Shown piece after piece: positions 1-6,779 of a stretch of DNA of 8,566 bases. A model generated the notes under the pieces. That model worked only from the letters and a program-made list of their open reading frames with translations, made no database searches and was not told where the DNA came from. Within the stretch, counting starts at the first letter, position 1. Every line of letters begins with the position of its first letter. A program made the translations under genes and the position numbers. This stretch comes from Flammeovirgaceae bacterium (GTDB lineage: Bacteria; Bacteroidota; Bacteroidia; Cytophagales; Cyclobacteriaceae): contig QIEB01000013.1 in NCBI GenBank assembly GCA_003229495.1, positions 1 to 8,566 of the forward strand. Direction: 5' to 3'.

Positions 1-472
1 TCCATAGATAGCCCTTCATAATACCGCCCAATGTGTATTGGTTAGCCATTTGTGATTCTGTGTTTTCCAAGGCCTTATCAATTTCTTCAACAGGGATGTT
101 AAAACGTTCCATCATGGCCTCTGTATTTTCGATAGCAGCATTTGTTACTAATTCAAGTAATTCAGAGTCGATTACATTGAAGAGAAGGAAATTAAAGATT
201 TGACCTACCAGGCCCGCCACTAGTAAAAGTACTAGAGAATAGATGAATGCCAGATTGAAAGAGAGAAAGCCCCCTGACTCCCTGCGATACCCAATTCCGA
301 AATAAATAACCAATAACAATGAAAACACTAGGATCGAAATCCCTACCCAAATGTTTGCCAGCAATTTCGCATCTACGAAGTAGATTAGCAGGGTGACAAT
401 AACTCCAATTAAACCCAAGATCAAACCTGATCTTGCCGCTGATTTTGTCAGATTAATAGTTTTTTTGTCCAC
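1..472 (-). CDS. DUF4199 family membrane protein (partial, C-terminus beyond window)
   Basis: Last visible gene of the minus-strand cluster; 157 codons are present and the 3' end runs off the left edge. The start is GTG at 472: reading upstream in frame, a TGA lies two codons before it with no other start between, so the start is well constrained (MDKKTINLTK...). Three hydrophobic segments are visible, roughly residues 15-32, 40-59 and 74-98, with the GxGYRR...GG.LSF stretch at about 59-72 that is typical of DUF4199 proteins of Bacteroidota. A polar, acidic region follows (about 102-145), then the start of what may be another membrane segment. It starts 26 bases after the stop of the preceding DUF4199 gene, so co-transcription is likely. 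The biochemical function of DUF4199 is unknown to me. The family call is from recognition of motif and topology, not a search. Confidence 0.8.
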   Translation of the reverse strand, partial: MDKKTINLTKSAARSGLILGLIGVIVTLLIYFVDAKLLANIWVGISILVFSLLLVIYFGIGYRRESGGFLSFNLAFIYSLVLLLVAGLVGQIFNFLLFNVIDSELLELVTNAAIENTEAMMERFNIPVEEIDKALENTESQMANQYTLGGIMKGYLW

Positions 473-498
473 AACTCAAAAATGTTAGTCGTTGGTTA

Positions 499-1032
499 CT
501 ATTTACGCAGTACTGCGGCTATTAATATAGTTAAAAATAGGCCAATCACCAGTTTTTTCCAAAAATCATCAATGGCCACTATGAATGCAGTTGTATGGTT
601 CATCTTGGTTATTTGATCATCATACATCTCTGTCCCAAATTGTTCGATGAACTGTACTTTAATAGACTCCAACAGTTGAACACGATCTTGAATATAGCCT
701 TCAAGAATGTCTGGATCCGCCACCGTCATAAAGATAAAGATGAACAGCGCAACCCCCAAAGCCAAAACAGAATAGGTTACAAATCCACTTGACATACCTT
801 GCCAGAAACGCAGCTCACCTTCATTGTAGTTTGTTTTAAAATCCTTCATTGCAAAAATGACCATCAAAGGGATCAGTAAGAAACCGAAGTCCCAGGGCCT
901 GCCCACTACCAGTGGATTTTTACCCATAAAATATAGCAATAGAAATAAGGTGCCATATAGAAATATGCCAATAAGGGCGTAACGCAAAGGTATCCTGATC
1001 AAAGGATGTCCCATAAAACCAGTCTTGGCCAT
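499..1032 (-). CDS. DUF4199 family membrane protein
   Basis: A complete 177-residue integral membrane protein. Hydrophobic segments lie at about residues 17-35, 46-62, 84-104 and 157-174, with a polar, probably extramembrane loop at about 105-150. The NEGELRFWQGM stretch at 70-80, between the second and third segments, is the recognisable DUF4199 signature. The ATG directly follows the TGA of the dihydroorotase-like gene (TGAATG, no spacer), which suggests translational coupling. The next gene downstream encodes a second DUF4199 protein, so the two may form a heteromeric membrane unit; this is inference. No catalytic residues are apparent and the function is unknown. Confidence 0.85.
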   Translation of the reverse strand: MAKTGFMGHPLIRIPLRYALIGIFLYGTLFLLLYFMGKNPLVVGRPWDFGFLLIPLMVIFAMKDFKTNYNEGELRFWQGMSSGFVTYSVLALGVALFIFIFMTVADPDILEGYIQDRVQLLESIKVQFIEQFGTEMYDDQITKMNHTTAFIVAIDDFWKKLVIGLFLTILIAAVLRK

Positions 1033-2310
1033 TCAGTTTAGCATTAAATCGCCGTCTAACAACACCTTGCCATTGTTGAAAACTGCTACCGCCTTTCCGG
1101 TAAGCTCCTTGCCGAAATTAGGAGAATTACGGGACTTAGAGTGGTTGCTGTTTTCATCTAAAATCCACTTTTTAGTGAGGTCAAACAAGGTAAGCACAGC
1201 TTTATGGCCTTTGCGGATAGTAGGTATCTCAAGGCCCAACAGTTTTCTGGGCTGGTAGGTAATTTTCTCTATTAGAAGATCCAGGTCTACCTGTTTGCTG
1301 ATCTCCTGAAGCATAGCCCCCAGTTCCTGTATGCCAATCATTCCGAAAGCCGCGAGGTCAAATTCTAATTTTTTCCCTTCCTCATCTTGAGGCCGGTGAT
1401 CTGAAACCAAAACATCTATGGTGCCATCCTTTAAACCATTGACTAATGCTTTTATGGTTTTTGGTCCCCGTAATGGGGGGTTGACTTTATAATTGGTATC
1501 GAAGTTTGCCAGGTTACTATCATCCAGCAACAGCTGATGTGCGGCCACATCGCAAGTGACTTTCAACCCCTTCTTTTTAGCTGCTTTGATCATGGCCAAC
1601 GATACTCCTGAAGATACATTTGCAAAATGCAGTCTGCCACCGTAATATTCCAGCAAAGACAAGTCGCGGGCCACCATCAGCTCTTCTGACAATTTAGGAA
1701 TACCAGGGATTCCCAGCATAGTACTCTGCAGACCTTCGTTCATGTGTCCGAACGCAGACAACATCTTGTCCTCTGCTCGATTAATTAATAGACCATCAAA
1801 TTTTTGTAGATATTGTAGGGCCTTTCCAAATACATCGGTATGCCACAATGGTTCTATCCCATCACTAAAGGCAACTGCTCCTGCATGATGAAGATCAATC
1901 ATTTCAGTCAGTTCCGTTCCTTTAGTATCTCTAGTGATCGCTCCTATCACATGTATCTGGGTTAAACTATTTTGATTCCCCGAGTGCAAATAACTTACTT
2001 CGTTTTTGGAAGCCACTACCGGGGTGGTATTGGGTAGAACTACCACATCAGTAAATCCTCCATGTGCTGCTGCTAACCGCCCGCTCCGGAGGTCCTCTTT
2101 GGCCTCATGTCCGGGATCACAAAAATGCGATCGCATATCGCACCAACCGATAGACATTTTCAAGTTGCGAGCATCAATAACTTTTGGGGCGGAAATACTG
2201 CGATTAGTAATTTCTGTGATAACACCATTCTTGATCAAGATATTTCTCCGTTTATGGTGCAAGTCGGAAGGCCTATCTATTATTTCAACGGATTTGATCA
2301 GGATCTCCAT
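1033..2310 (-). CDS. Dihydroorotase-like protein (amidohydrolase superfamily), probably non-catalytic
   Basis: 425 residues, normal length for class I dihydroorotase, the pyrimidine-pathway enzyme that cyclises carbamoyl-aspartate. The fold signature is clear: short N-terminal beta part, GWCDMRSHF at 55-63, DPGHEAKEDL at 65-74, LPNTTP at 92-97, AVAFSDG at 145-151, AEDKML at 179-184, VNPPLR at 276-281 and SDHRP at 303-307. Active-site residues are damaged. The first His of the DxHxH motif is Arg60, the His of HAED is Arg178, and the His of HVS is Asn231. His62, Asp150 and Asp304 remain. With these ligands absent a normal binuclear metal site is unlikely. This resembles the non-catalytic PyrC' paralogues known from pseudomonads, but no pyrB is adjacent. 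It lies 31 bases after the BatA-type gene and abuts the DUF4199 gene, pointing to a role linked to these membrane proteins. Automated pipelines would probably call it pyrC; I leave the symbol blank because activity is doubtful. Confidence 0.88.
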   Translation of the reverse strand: MEILIKSVEIIDRPSDLHHKRRNILIKNGVITEITNRSISAPKVIDARNLKMSIGWCDMRSHFCDPGHEAKEDLRSGRLAAAHGGFTDVVVLPNTTPVVASKNEVSYLHSGNQNSLTQIHVIGAITRDTKGTELTEMIDLHHAGAVAFSDGIEPLWHTDVFGKALQYLQKFDGLLINRAEDKMLSAFGHMNEGLQSTMLGIPGIPKLSEELMVARDLSLLEYYGGRLHFANVSSGVSLAMIKAAKKKGLKVTCDVAAHQLLLDDSNLANFDTNYKVNPPLRGPKTIKALVNGLKDGTIDVLVSDHRPQDEEGKKLEFDLAAFGMIGIQELGAMLQEISKQVDLDLLIEKITYQPRKLLGLEIPTIRKGHKAVLTLFDLTKKWILDENSNHSKSRNSPNFGKELTGKAVAVFNNGKVLLDGDLMLN

Positions 2311-2341
2311 TATCGGTGCTCAAAATAGTAAATTTGACGCT

Positions 2342-4345
2342 TTATTTCAGAAATCTTATCAACAATACTTCTATCAACAAAAATATTAGAGCCAACAGTA
2401 CCGCATATTTCCATAGAGGAAGGCCGGACCGGGCCTGTAAGATCCTTTCAGTGTAGTGATCAAAATTTGCCCCATTCAATATCGAAACATAGGCGCTGCT
2501 AAGCATTCCGGTCAGCTCTTTTTCTGAGTACTGATCAAGTATTGATTCCCGCCGATTATTATTGTAAGGGATGACCTCTAAGAGTCCACTTGGGGATCTA
2601 AGATAATAAAACCCCGGTCTGATTACATCTGAAGGCACTTCCAAATAGAGTTCGCGCCCCAAAGTCCTCTGATCAGGGATAATCTCCTCGTCTCCGTTGA
2701 ACATGGTAAATAGCTCGTTCCCATCCAAGGAGTCAAATGTCAACTTGATTACCTGCTCATCTGTGGTAAAGTACATTTTCCGGTCAAATGCTTTACTAAG
2801 CGCGGCAATTTTGTACATAACCGGAACAAAAACCGCATGCTGTGGGAGTGAGGTAAATTCAGGTGCTAAAGGAGTGGCAAAAAGGTATATCTGACCCCGG
2901 TAATCCGATGATAAATAAGGTACTCCGTTTTTTCCTAGCAGAAAATTATCGCCTCTCCGGGAATTCCACTTGATGGTATTTTTTACCCGTGGCATGGAGA
3001 TTGACTGCACTCCCTGATCCTCAAAAATATCCCTGAAAAAGGGGTGCTGAAAAGCAGGCGCTTCCAAAGGTACCCATGAAGTGTCCTGACTTAATTCCAA
3101 ATTGGCAAAAGGGGCAAGGCTTTGGATTCCAGAAAGGTCAGGGTCGATACCAGGAATAACCAGCAAATGACCCCCTGACCTTGTTAGAGTTACCAGGCGG
3201 TCTATTAGTGACGGTGGTAACTGATTTACAGCGTTTATTACCACAAGATCTGCCTGATCCACACTGGTATAGTCAAGATTGTTGATATGGTAACTTTTGA
3301 AATTAAATAGTTTTGTATTCGCATAGACCTTGGCCACCGAAGTTTGTTTTGGATCGCTTTTAATTTCCAACACAGAAACCCGTTGTGAAAGGTTTAAATT
3401 AAAGTAAAAGTCATTATCAAATGCTACAGGAAACTCTTCGAAGCTCAGTTTCGCGGGGTTATTCCCTTCTAATGGAAAATTTAAGTTGATGTTGGTAATG
3501 TCCGAACCTGACGCTGGAAGATCGATGCCAGCATTGGCAATTTGTTTGTCATTGATTGTCAAACTAATAACCAAATCCTTTACCGCTTGATCACCAGTAT
3601 TTCGCATACGAATCTCGATGCTGTTTTGATCATTGGCCACTAAAAAGGGGTTTTTTAGATAAACTGAATCAATAAACACATTGGCGGTATTATTAAATAT
3701 CAGGGGTACAAAAAAATAGTTTTGAGTTGAATCACCTGAAAATGTCTGTACCTCGGCAAAAGTCGACTTTTGAAAATCTGAAATAAAATACCAATCTGCT
3801 TTGGCGGAAGATGATTGTGAATTTAAACGGTCCCAGATATCCGCAAAGCTTCTTTGCACCCCCGTTTGTTCAACTTCTGTTAGAAGGTCCAGAATCTCAT
3901 CCTTAGTACGAAACACTCTCAAAGGCGAAGAAAAGTCATTGGTTAGCAGTTTGTACCTGGTCTCTCTGGGGTACAAATGTATTATACGCTCCACTCTTTG
4001 AATGGCCTGATCGAAAGCGCTTAAATTGTTGACCACCTCATTGCCCATACTCAGTGAATTGTCCAGGTATATATATACAAAGCCTTGTTGGGTTTCTAAT
4101 TCCTCACTAGGAATAAATGGCTGTGCAAATGCTATTATTAGGAAAAACAGAAAAAGTAACCTGGAGGCCATTATAAGCAAGTGCTTTAATTTTTGCCTGG
4201 CACTTTTAGAATCTTTTACCTGTTGGAGGAACTTACTGTTGGAAAAATAAACCCGCTTGGTTCTACGAAAGCTAAACAGGTGAATGATCACAGGAATGCT
4301 CAACGCCAACAATCCGTATAATAGCAGAGGTTGCAGAAAACTCAT
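2342..4345 (-). CDS. BatA-domain / von Willebrand factor A-like membrane protein
   Basis: 667 residues, first gene of the minus-strand cluster. The N-terminal 77 residues form the BatA N-terminal domain (aerotolerance regulator N-terminal family): a membrane segment at about 5-25, the basic FSFRRTKRVYFSN linker, and a second segment at about 57-77. A vWA-like domain follows, with a MIDAS-type DxSxS at Asp95/Ser97/Ser99 and an FISDF strand at 187-191 that matches a vWA core strand. The middle contains beta-rich sequence (about 220-320), then a Rossmann-like stretch (about 325-510, with DLVVIN, LTRSGGHLLVIPG) resembling the glutamine-amidotransferase-like domain seen in related proteins. A C-terminal membrane helix lies at 645-664. 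Most of the chain should be outside the cytoplasm. Related proteins act in the Bat/MoxR complexes of Bacteroidota, but here no MoxR or other Bat gene is visible. The exact role is unknown; it probably works with the dihydroorotase-like and DUF4199 proteins encoded downstream. Confidence 0.88.
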   Translation of the reverse strand: MSFLQPLLLYGLLALSIPVIIHLFSFRRTKRVYFSNSKFLQQVKDSKSARQKLKHLLIMASRLLFLFFLIIAFAQPFIPSEELETQQGFVYIYLDNSLSMGNEVVNNLSAFDQAIQRVERIIHLYPRETRYKLLTNDFSSPLRVFRTKDEILDLLTEVEQTGVQRSFADIWDRLNSQSSSAKADWYFISDFQKSTFAEVQTFSGDSTQNYFFVPLIFNNTANVFIDSVYLKNPFLVANDQNSIEIRMRNTGDQAVKDLVISLTINDKQIANAGIDLPASGSDITNINLNFPLEGNNPAKLSFEEFPVAFDNDFYFNLNLSQRVSVLEIKSDPKQTSVAKVYANTKLFNFKSYHINNLDYTSVDQADLVVINAVNQLPPSLIDRLVTLTRSGGHLLVIPGIDPDLSGIQSLAPFANLELSQDTSWVPLEAPAFQHPFFRDIFEDQGVQSISMPRVKNTIKWNSRRGDNFLLGKNGVPYLSSDYRGQIYLFATPLAPEFTSLPQHAVFVPVMYKIAALSKAFDRKMYFTTDEQVIKLTFDSLDGNELFTMFNGDEEIIPDQRTLGRELYLEVPSDVIRPGFYYLRSPSGLLEVIPYNNNRRESILDQYSEKELTGMLSSAYVSILNGANFDHYTERILQARSGLPLWKYAVLLALIFLLIEVLLIRFLK

Positions 4346-4349
4346 TATT

Positions 4350-4357
4350 CAAAGTTA
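4350..4357 (-). promoter_or_regulatory. Possible -7 promoter box for the minus-strand cluster
   Basis: TAACTTTG on the minus strand is an exact match to the Bacteroidota -7 consensus TAnnTTTG. It ends only four bases before the ATG of the BatA-type gene, so initiation would fall at or very near the start codon and give a leaderless or nearly leaderless mRNA. No convincing TTG (-33) element is found 17-23 bases upstream, so this may be a chance match. Confidence 0.25.
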
Positions 4358-4412
4358 GTAAACCAAATGTTATTCCTACAGGCTTTAAGGCAGTGGAAAT
4401 GGGGTGATTTTA

Positions 4413-4445
4413 TTTTTATTCAAATAAAGCTATCTTGAATAAAAA
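4413..4445. repeat. Perfect 11-bp inverted repeat upstream of the Rieske-synthase gene
   Basis: TTTTTATTCAA (4413-4423) and TTGAATAAAAA (4435-4445) are perfect reverse complements separated by 11 bases. The arms are centred 22 bp apart, about two helical turns, as expected for a dimeric repressor or activator site. The right arm ends 14 bases before the ATG of the Rieske-synthase fusion and the repeat lies in the divergent promoter region. It could be an operator for one or both directions, or an RNA hairpin in the 5' leader. A weak -7-like TATCTTGA (4431-4438) overlaps the right arm. The arms are AT-rich, which raises the chance of a random occurrence. Confidence 0.5.
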
Positions 4446-4459
4446 CATAATCTCAGCTG

Positions 4460-6103
4460 ATGCAGACTTCTAATTCCCTAGATGATCTTACAAATCCCGT
4501 AATAGTAGCCAATTTCGAAGACCTACCACAAAAAGTACCCCAACATGCTCTGGTGTTGAATACTGATCTGGTAGTTATCAGGAATAACCAACAAGTCAGT
4601 GTACTATACGGAAGGTGCCTTCACCGTGGCGCCTTACTCAGCGATGGCTATGTTGACGGGGAAAACTTAATATGTGGATTGCACAATTGGGATTATCGCA
4701 TTGACACTGGTGTTAGTGAGTACTCTCCAAACGAGATCCTTCGTAAATTCCAGGTAGTAATTTATCAGGGAGATGTATATATCGATGAAAATGAGGTGTT
4801 TGAATTTGAAAAAATAATTCCCTCACGTTTTAAACCGGACGAGTACCTTGGAAACTATTTGGACACACATCCGGAAAGTACAGAGCCGTATACTTTATAT
4901 ATCAAACACCTGGCCCAACATGGGCTGACCCAATATGGCCATCACGGAGCCACCAGCGCCATGGGAGTTGACCGCAACACTTTGCCAAAATGGGAAAACA
5001 TACAGTTTTTGCCTGCTCAGATGGCCAGAAAGCCATTACTGGATCATGATCCAGTTTCTACGGAAGTCATCATTGGGCCGCAAGCCAGAAAACCCATTTC
5101 CCTTAAAATACCAATTTTTGTTTCAGATATGTCGTTTGGGGCTCTCAGTAAAGAGGCCAAGATAGCGTTGTCTAAAGGAGCCGAGAGGGCAGGCACAGGA
5201 ATATGTTCAGGAGAGGGTGGAATGTTGCCTCAGGAACAGGAAAACAATTCAAGGTATTTTTATGAATTGGCATCAGCCAGATTTGGATTTCAATGGGAAA
5301 AACTAAAGAAAGTTCAAGCTTTCCACTTCAAAGGAGGACAAGGAGCCAAAGTAGGTACCGGTGGGCATCTGCCTGGTCACAAAGTTACCAAAGAAATTGC
5401 AGGGGTACGGGGGCTTGAAGTTGGACAAACTGCTATTAGCCCGGCTACTTTTAGTGAAGACCTTCATACCGCGGCGGATTTCAAAGAATTTGGGGACCAG
5501 GTACGATCAATTACCGGTGGTATCCCCATAGGATTTAAGCTGGCCGCCAGTCATATTGAAGAAGATATTGATTTTGCCCTGCAAGCCGGTGCGGATTACA
5601 TAATTCTTGATGGTCGTGGAGGTGGCACTGGAGCAGCACCGATAATTTTAAGAAATCATATTTGTGTACCCACAATCCCTGCACTGTCCAGAGCAAGGAG
5701 ACATCTTGACAAACAAGGCGCTGAAAATGTGAGTTTGATCATTACCGGAGGTCTGAGAGTTCCCAGCGATTTTATAAAAGCCCTGGCACTGGGAGCTGAC
5801 GCCATTGCTGTATCCAACTCAGCACTACAGGCAATCGGTTGCCTGGGGATGCGCGCATGTCATACCAACAATTGTCCAGTGGGAATAGCCACCCAGAAGG
5901 AAAACCTTAGGGCCCGTCTGATCATTGACAGGTCTGCAGAGCAACTATATAATTTTTTTAGCGCTTGTAAAGAATTGTTAGAAGTGGCAGTACGTTCGAT
6001 GGGACACAACGACATTAGTCAGCTTAATCCTGAGGATCTGAGCACATTTGACTATGATATGCATCGACTAACTGGTATCAAATATGCCGGTGTAACATTC
6101 TAA
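4460..6103 (+). CDS. Rieske [2Fe-2S] domain fused to glutamate synthase-like FMN/[3Fe-4S] domain
   Basis: 547 residues. The N-terminal ~115 residues are a Rieske ferredoxin-type domain: Cys53-x-His55 and Cys72-x2-His75 (CLHRG ... CGLHNWDY) are the four cluster ligands. Residues from about 140 to 545 match the synthase domain of glutamate synthase (GltB central/FMN region). The signatures are SDMSFGALS (222-230), KGGQGAK (291-297), DGRGGGTGAAP (384-394), TGGLR (429-433) and Cys461-x5-Cys467-x4-Cys472 (CLGMRACHTNNCP), the [3Fe-4S] motif. The N-terminal glutaminase domain of GltB is absent. The family reduces a 2-iminoglutarate-type intermediate on FMN, so the Rieske domain probably feeds electrons to the [3Fe-4S]/FMN pair in place of a GltD partner; that is inference. 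The nitrogen donor and true product are unknown. It appears to be a single-gene unit, divergent from the BatA cluster, with 163 bases before the next gene. It is likely cytoplasmic, with no signal peptide or membrane segment. Confidence 0.9.
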   Translation: MQTSNSLDDLTNPVIVANFEDLPQKVPQHALVLNTDLVVIRNNQQVSVLYGRCLHRGALLSDGYVDGENLICGLHNWDYRIDTGVSEYSPNEILRKFQVVIYQGDVYIDENEVFEFEKIIPSRFKPDEYLGNYLDTHPESTEPYTLYIKHLAQHGLTQYGHHGATSAMGVDRNTLPKWENIQFLPAQMARKPLLDHDPVSTEVIIGPQARKPISLKIPIFVSDMSFGALSKEAKIALSKGAERAGTGICSGEGGMLPQEQENNSRYFYELASARFGFQWEKLKKVQAFHFKGGQGAKVGTGGHLPGHKVTKEIAGVRGLEVGQTAISPATFSEDLHTAADFKEFGDQVRSITGGIPIGFKLAASHIEEDIDFALQAGADYIILDGRGGGTGAAPIILRNHICVPTIPALSRARRHLDKQGAENVSLIITGGLRVPSDFIKALALGADAIAVSNSALQAIGCLGMRACHTNNCPVGIATQKENLRARLIIDRSAEQLYNFFSACKELLEVAVRSMGHNDISQLNPEDLSTFDYDMHRLTGIKYAGVTF

Positions 6104-6104
6104 T

Positions 6105-6190
6105 TGAACATGTGCTTGGCGTCTGGATACCAAGATTGAAACTAAAACATTCACACATATGTTCACATAATTTATTAACCTGAATGTTTT
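6105..6190 (+). repeat. Two interleaved inverted repeats between the Rieske-synthase and DinB-like genes
   Basis: The 163-base gap holds two inverted-repeat pairs in A-B-A'-B' order. A is TGAACAT (6105-6111) with ATGTTCA (6159-6165); the pairing can continue as GTG with CAC across a 2-base bulge. Inside it CTTGG (6115-6119) can pair with CCAAG (6130-6134). B is AAAACATTCA (6144-6153) with TGAATGTTTT (6181-6190), a perfect 10-bp pair. A-A' and B-B' cannot form as simple hairpins together, so they are mutually exclusive or make a pseudoknot. B-B' ends in TTTT but is AT-rich, hence a weak terminator at best. The region may be the 3' end of one transcript or the leader of the next; no strong promoter match was found here. 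Confidence 0.35.
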
Positions 6191-6266
6191 GATATTTGCC
6201 TATATTGGATATTATTGAGAAATACCAGGGATTACTTTCAACGGATAACTAACTTTTTGCCTTTCC

Positions 6267-6779
6267 ATGAACTTAATAGACGCCACTCTGAGTAAACTTT
6301 CCAATGTCCAGTACTACCTGAGGAAATTAGACCAATCACTTTACCAAGAGCCTCTTGAAATATTGTCATTTGCCAGTATCGGTGAACATACCAGGCATGT
6401 TTTGGAGTTCTATCAATGCTTAATACGGCAAAGTGTTGAGGGAGCAGTCAATTATGATCAGAGAAAAAGGGACAAGTTAATACAAGAAAGCCCTGCAGAA
6501 GCTAGTAACGTGCTTACCAGTATTATAAAGTCGGTTCGGGCGATCGACGTTGATCAACCGCTTCATTTGGAAATTTGTTATGATATGGACCAGGAGGTGA
6601 CCAACATTGTAGAAACCTCATTGGAAAGAGAACTGGTTTACAACCTGGAACATGTAATCCATCATCTTGCTATAATCAAAATCGGACTGTCTGTTATTGC
6701 CCCTAGGATGACACTTCCCGAAGGCTTTGGAGTGGCGCCCAGTACTATGAGGTTTAAGCGAAACTCATGTGCACAGTAA
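6267..6779 (+). CDS. DinB/YfiT-like four-helix metal-binding protein
   Basis: 170 residues, the typical length of the DinB-like superfamily of four-helix bundles, which includes bacillithiol- and mycothiol-dependent transferases and many proteins of unknown function. The expected metal-binding histidines are visible: His41 or His44 in SIGEHTRH (first long helix region), and His129 with His133 (HxxxH, within LEHVIHHLAI) in a later helix. A NYDQRKRD stretch (62-69) and the C-terminal FGVAPSTMR (154-162) look like subfamily-specific conserved motifs. It is predicted soluble and cytoplasmic. The ATG at 6267 has no strong Shine-Dalgarno, as is usual in this phylum. Its 3' end overlaps the NRDE gene by 13 bases, so it is probably the first gene of a three-gene operon. 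The substrate is unknown; a thiol- or small-molecule-transfer role is inferred only from the superfamily. Confidence 0.8.
   Translation: MNLIDATLSKLSNVQYYLRKLDQSLYQEPLEILSFASIGEHTRHVLEFYQCLIRQSVEGAVNYDQRKRDKLIQESPAEASNVLTSIIKSVRAIDVDQPLHLEICYDMDQEVTNIVETSLERELVYNLEHVIHHLAIIKIGLSVIAPRMTLPEGFGVAPSTMRFKRNSCAQ

Noticed and set aside
2125..2136. ATGCGATCGCAT palindrome within the dihydroorotase-like gene
   Set aside because: Twelve bases is within chance expectation for a window this size, and it is a coding sequence for the DMRSH region.
1033..2310. Annotation as functional PyrC dihydroorotase
   Set aside because: Three histidine metal ligands are replaced by Arg, Arg and Asn, so catalytic annotation by homology alone is not safe.
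2006..2389. Plus-strand open frame of 127 codons across the dihydroorotase start and BatA end
   Set aside because: It is antisense to two well-supported genes, has no domain signature, and is explained as an open shadow frame.
4460..6103. Annotation as glutamate synthase large subunit (gltB)
   Set aside because: The glutaminase domain is missing, the protein is about a third of GltB length, and it has a Rieske domain instead. Only the synthase core is shared.
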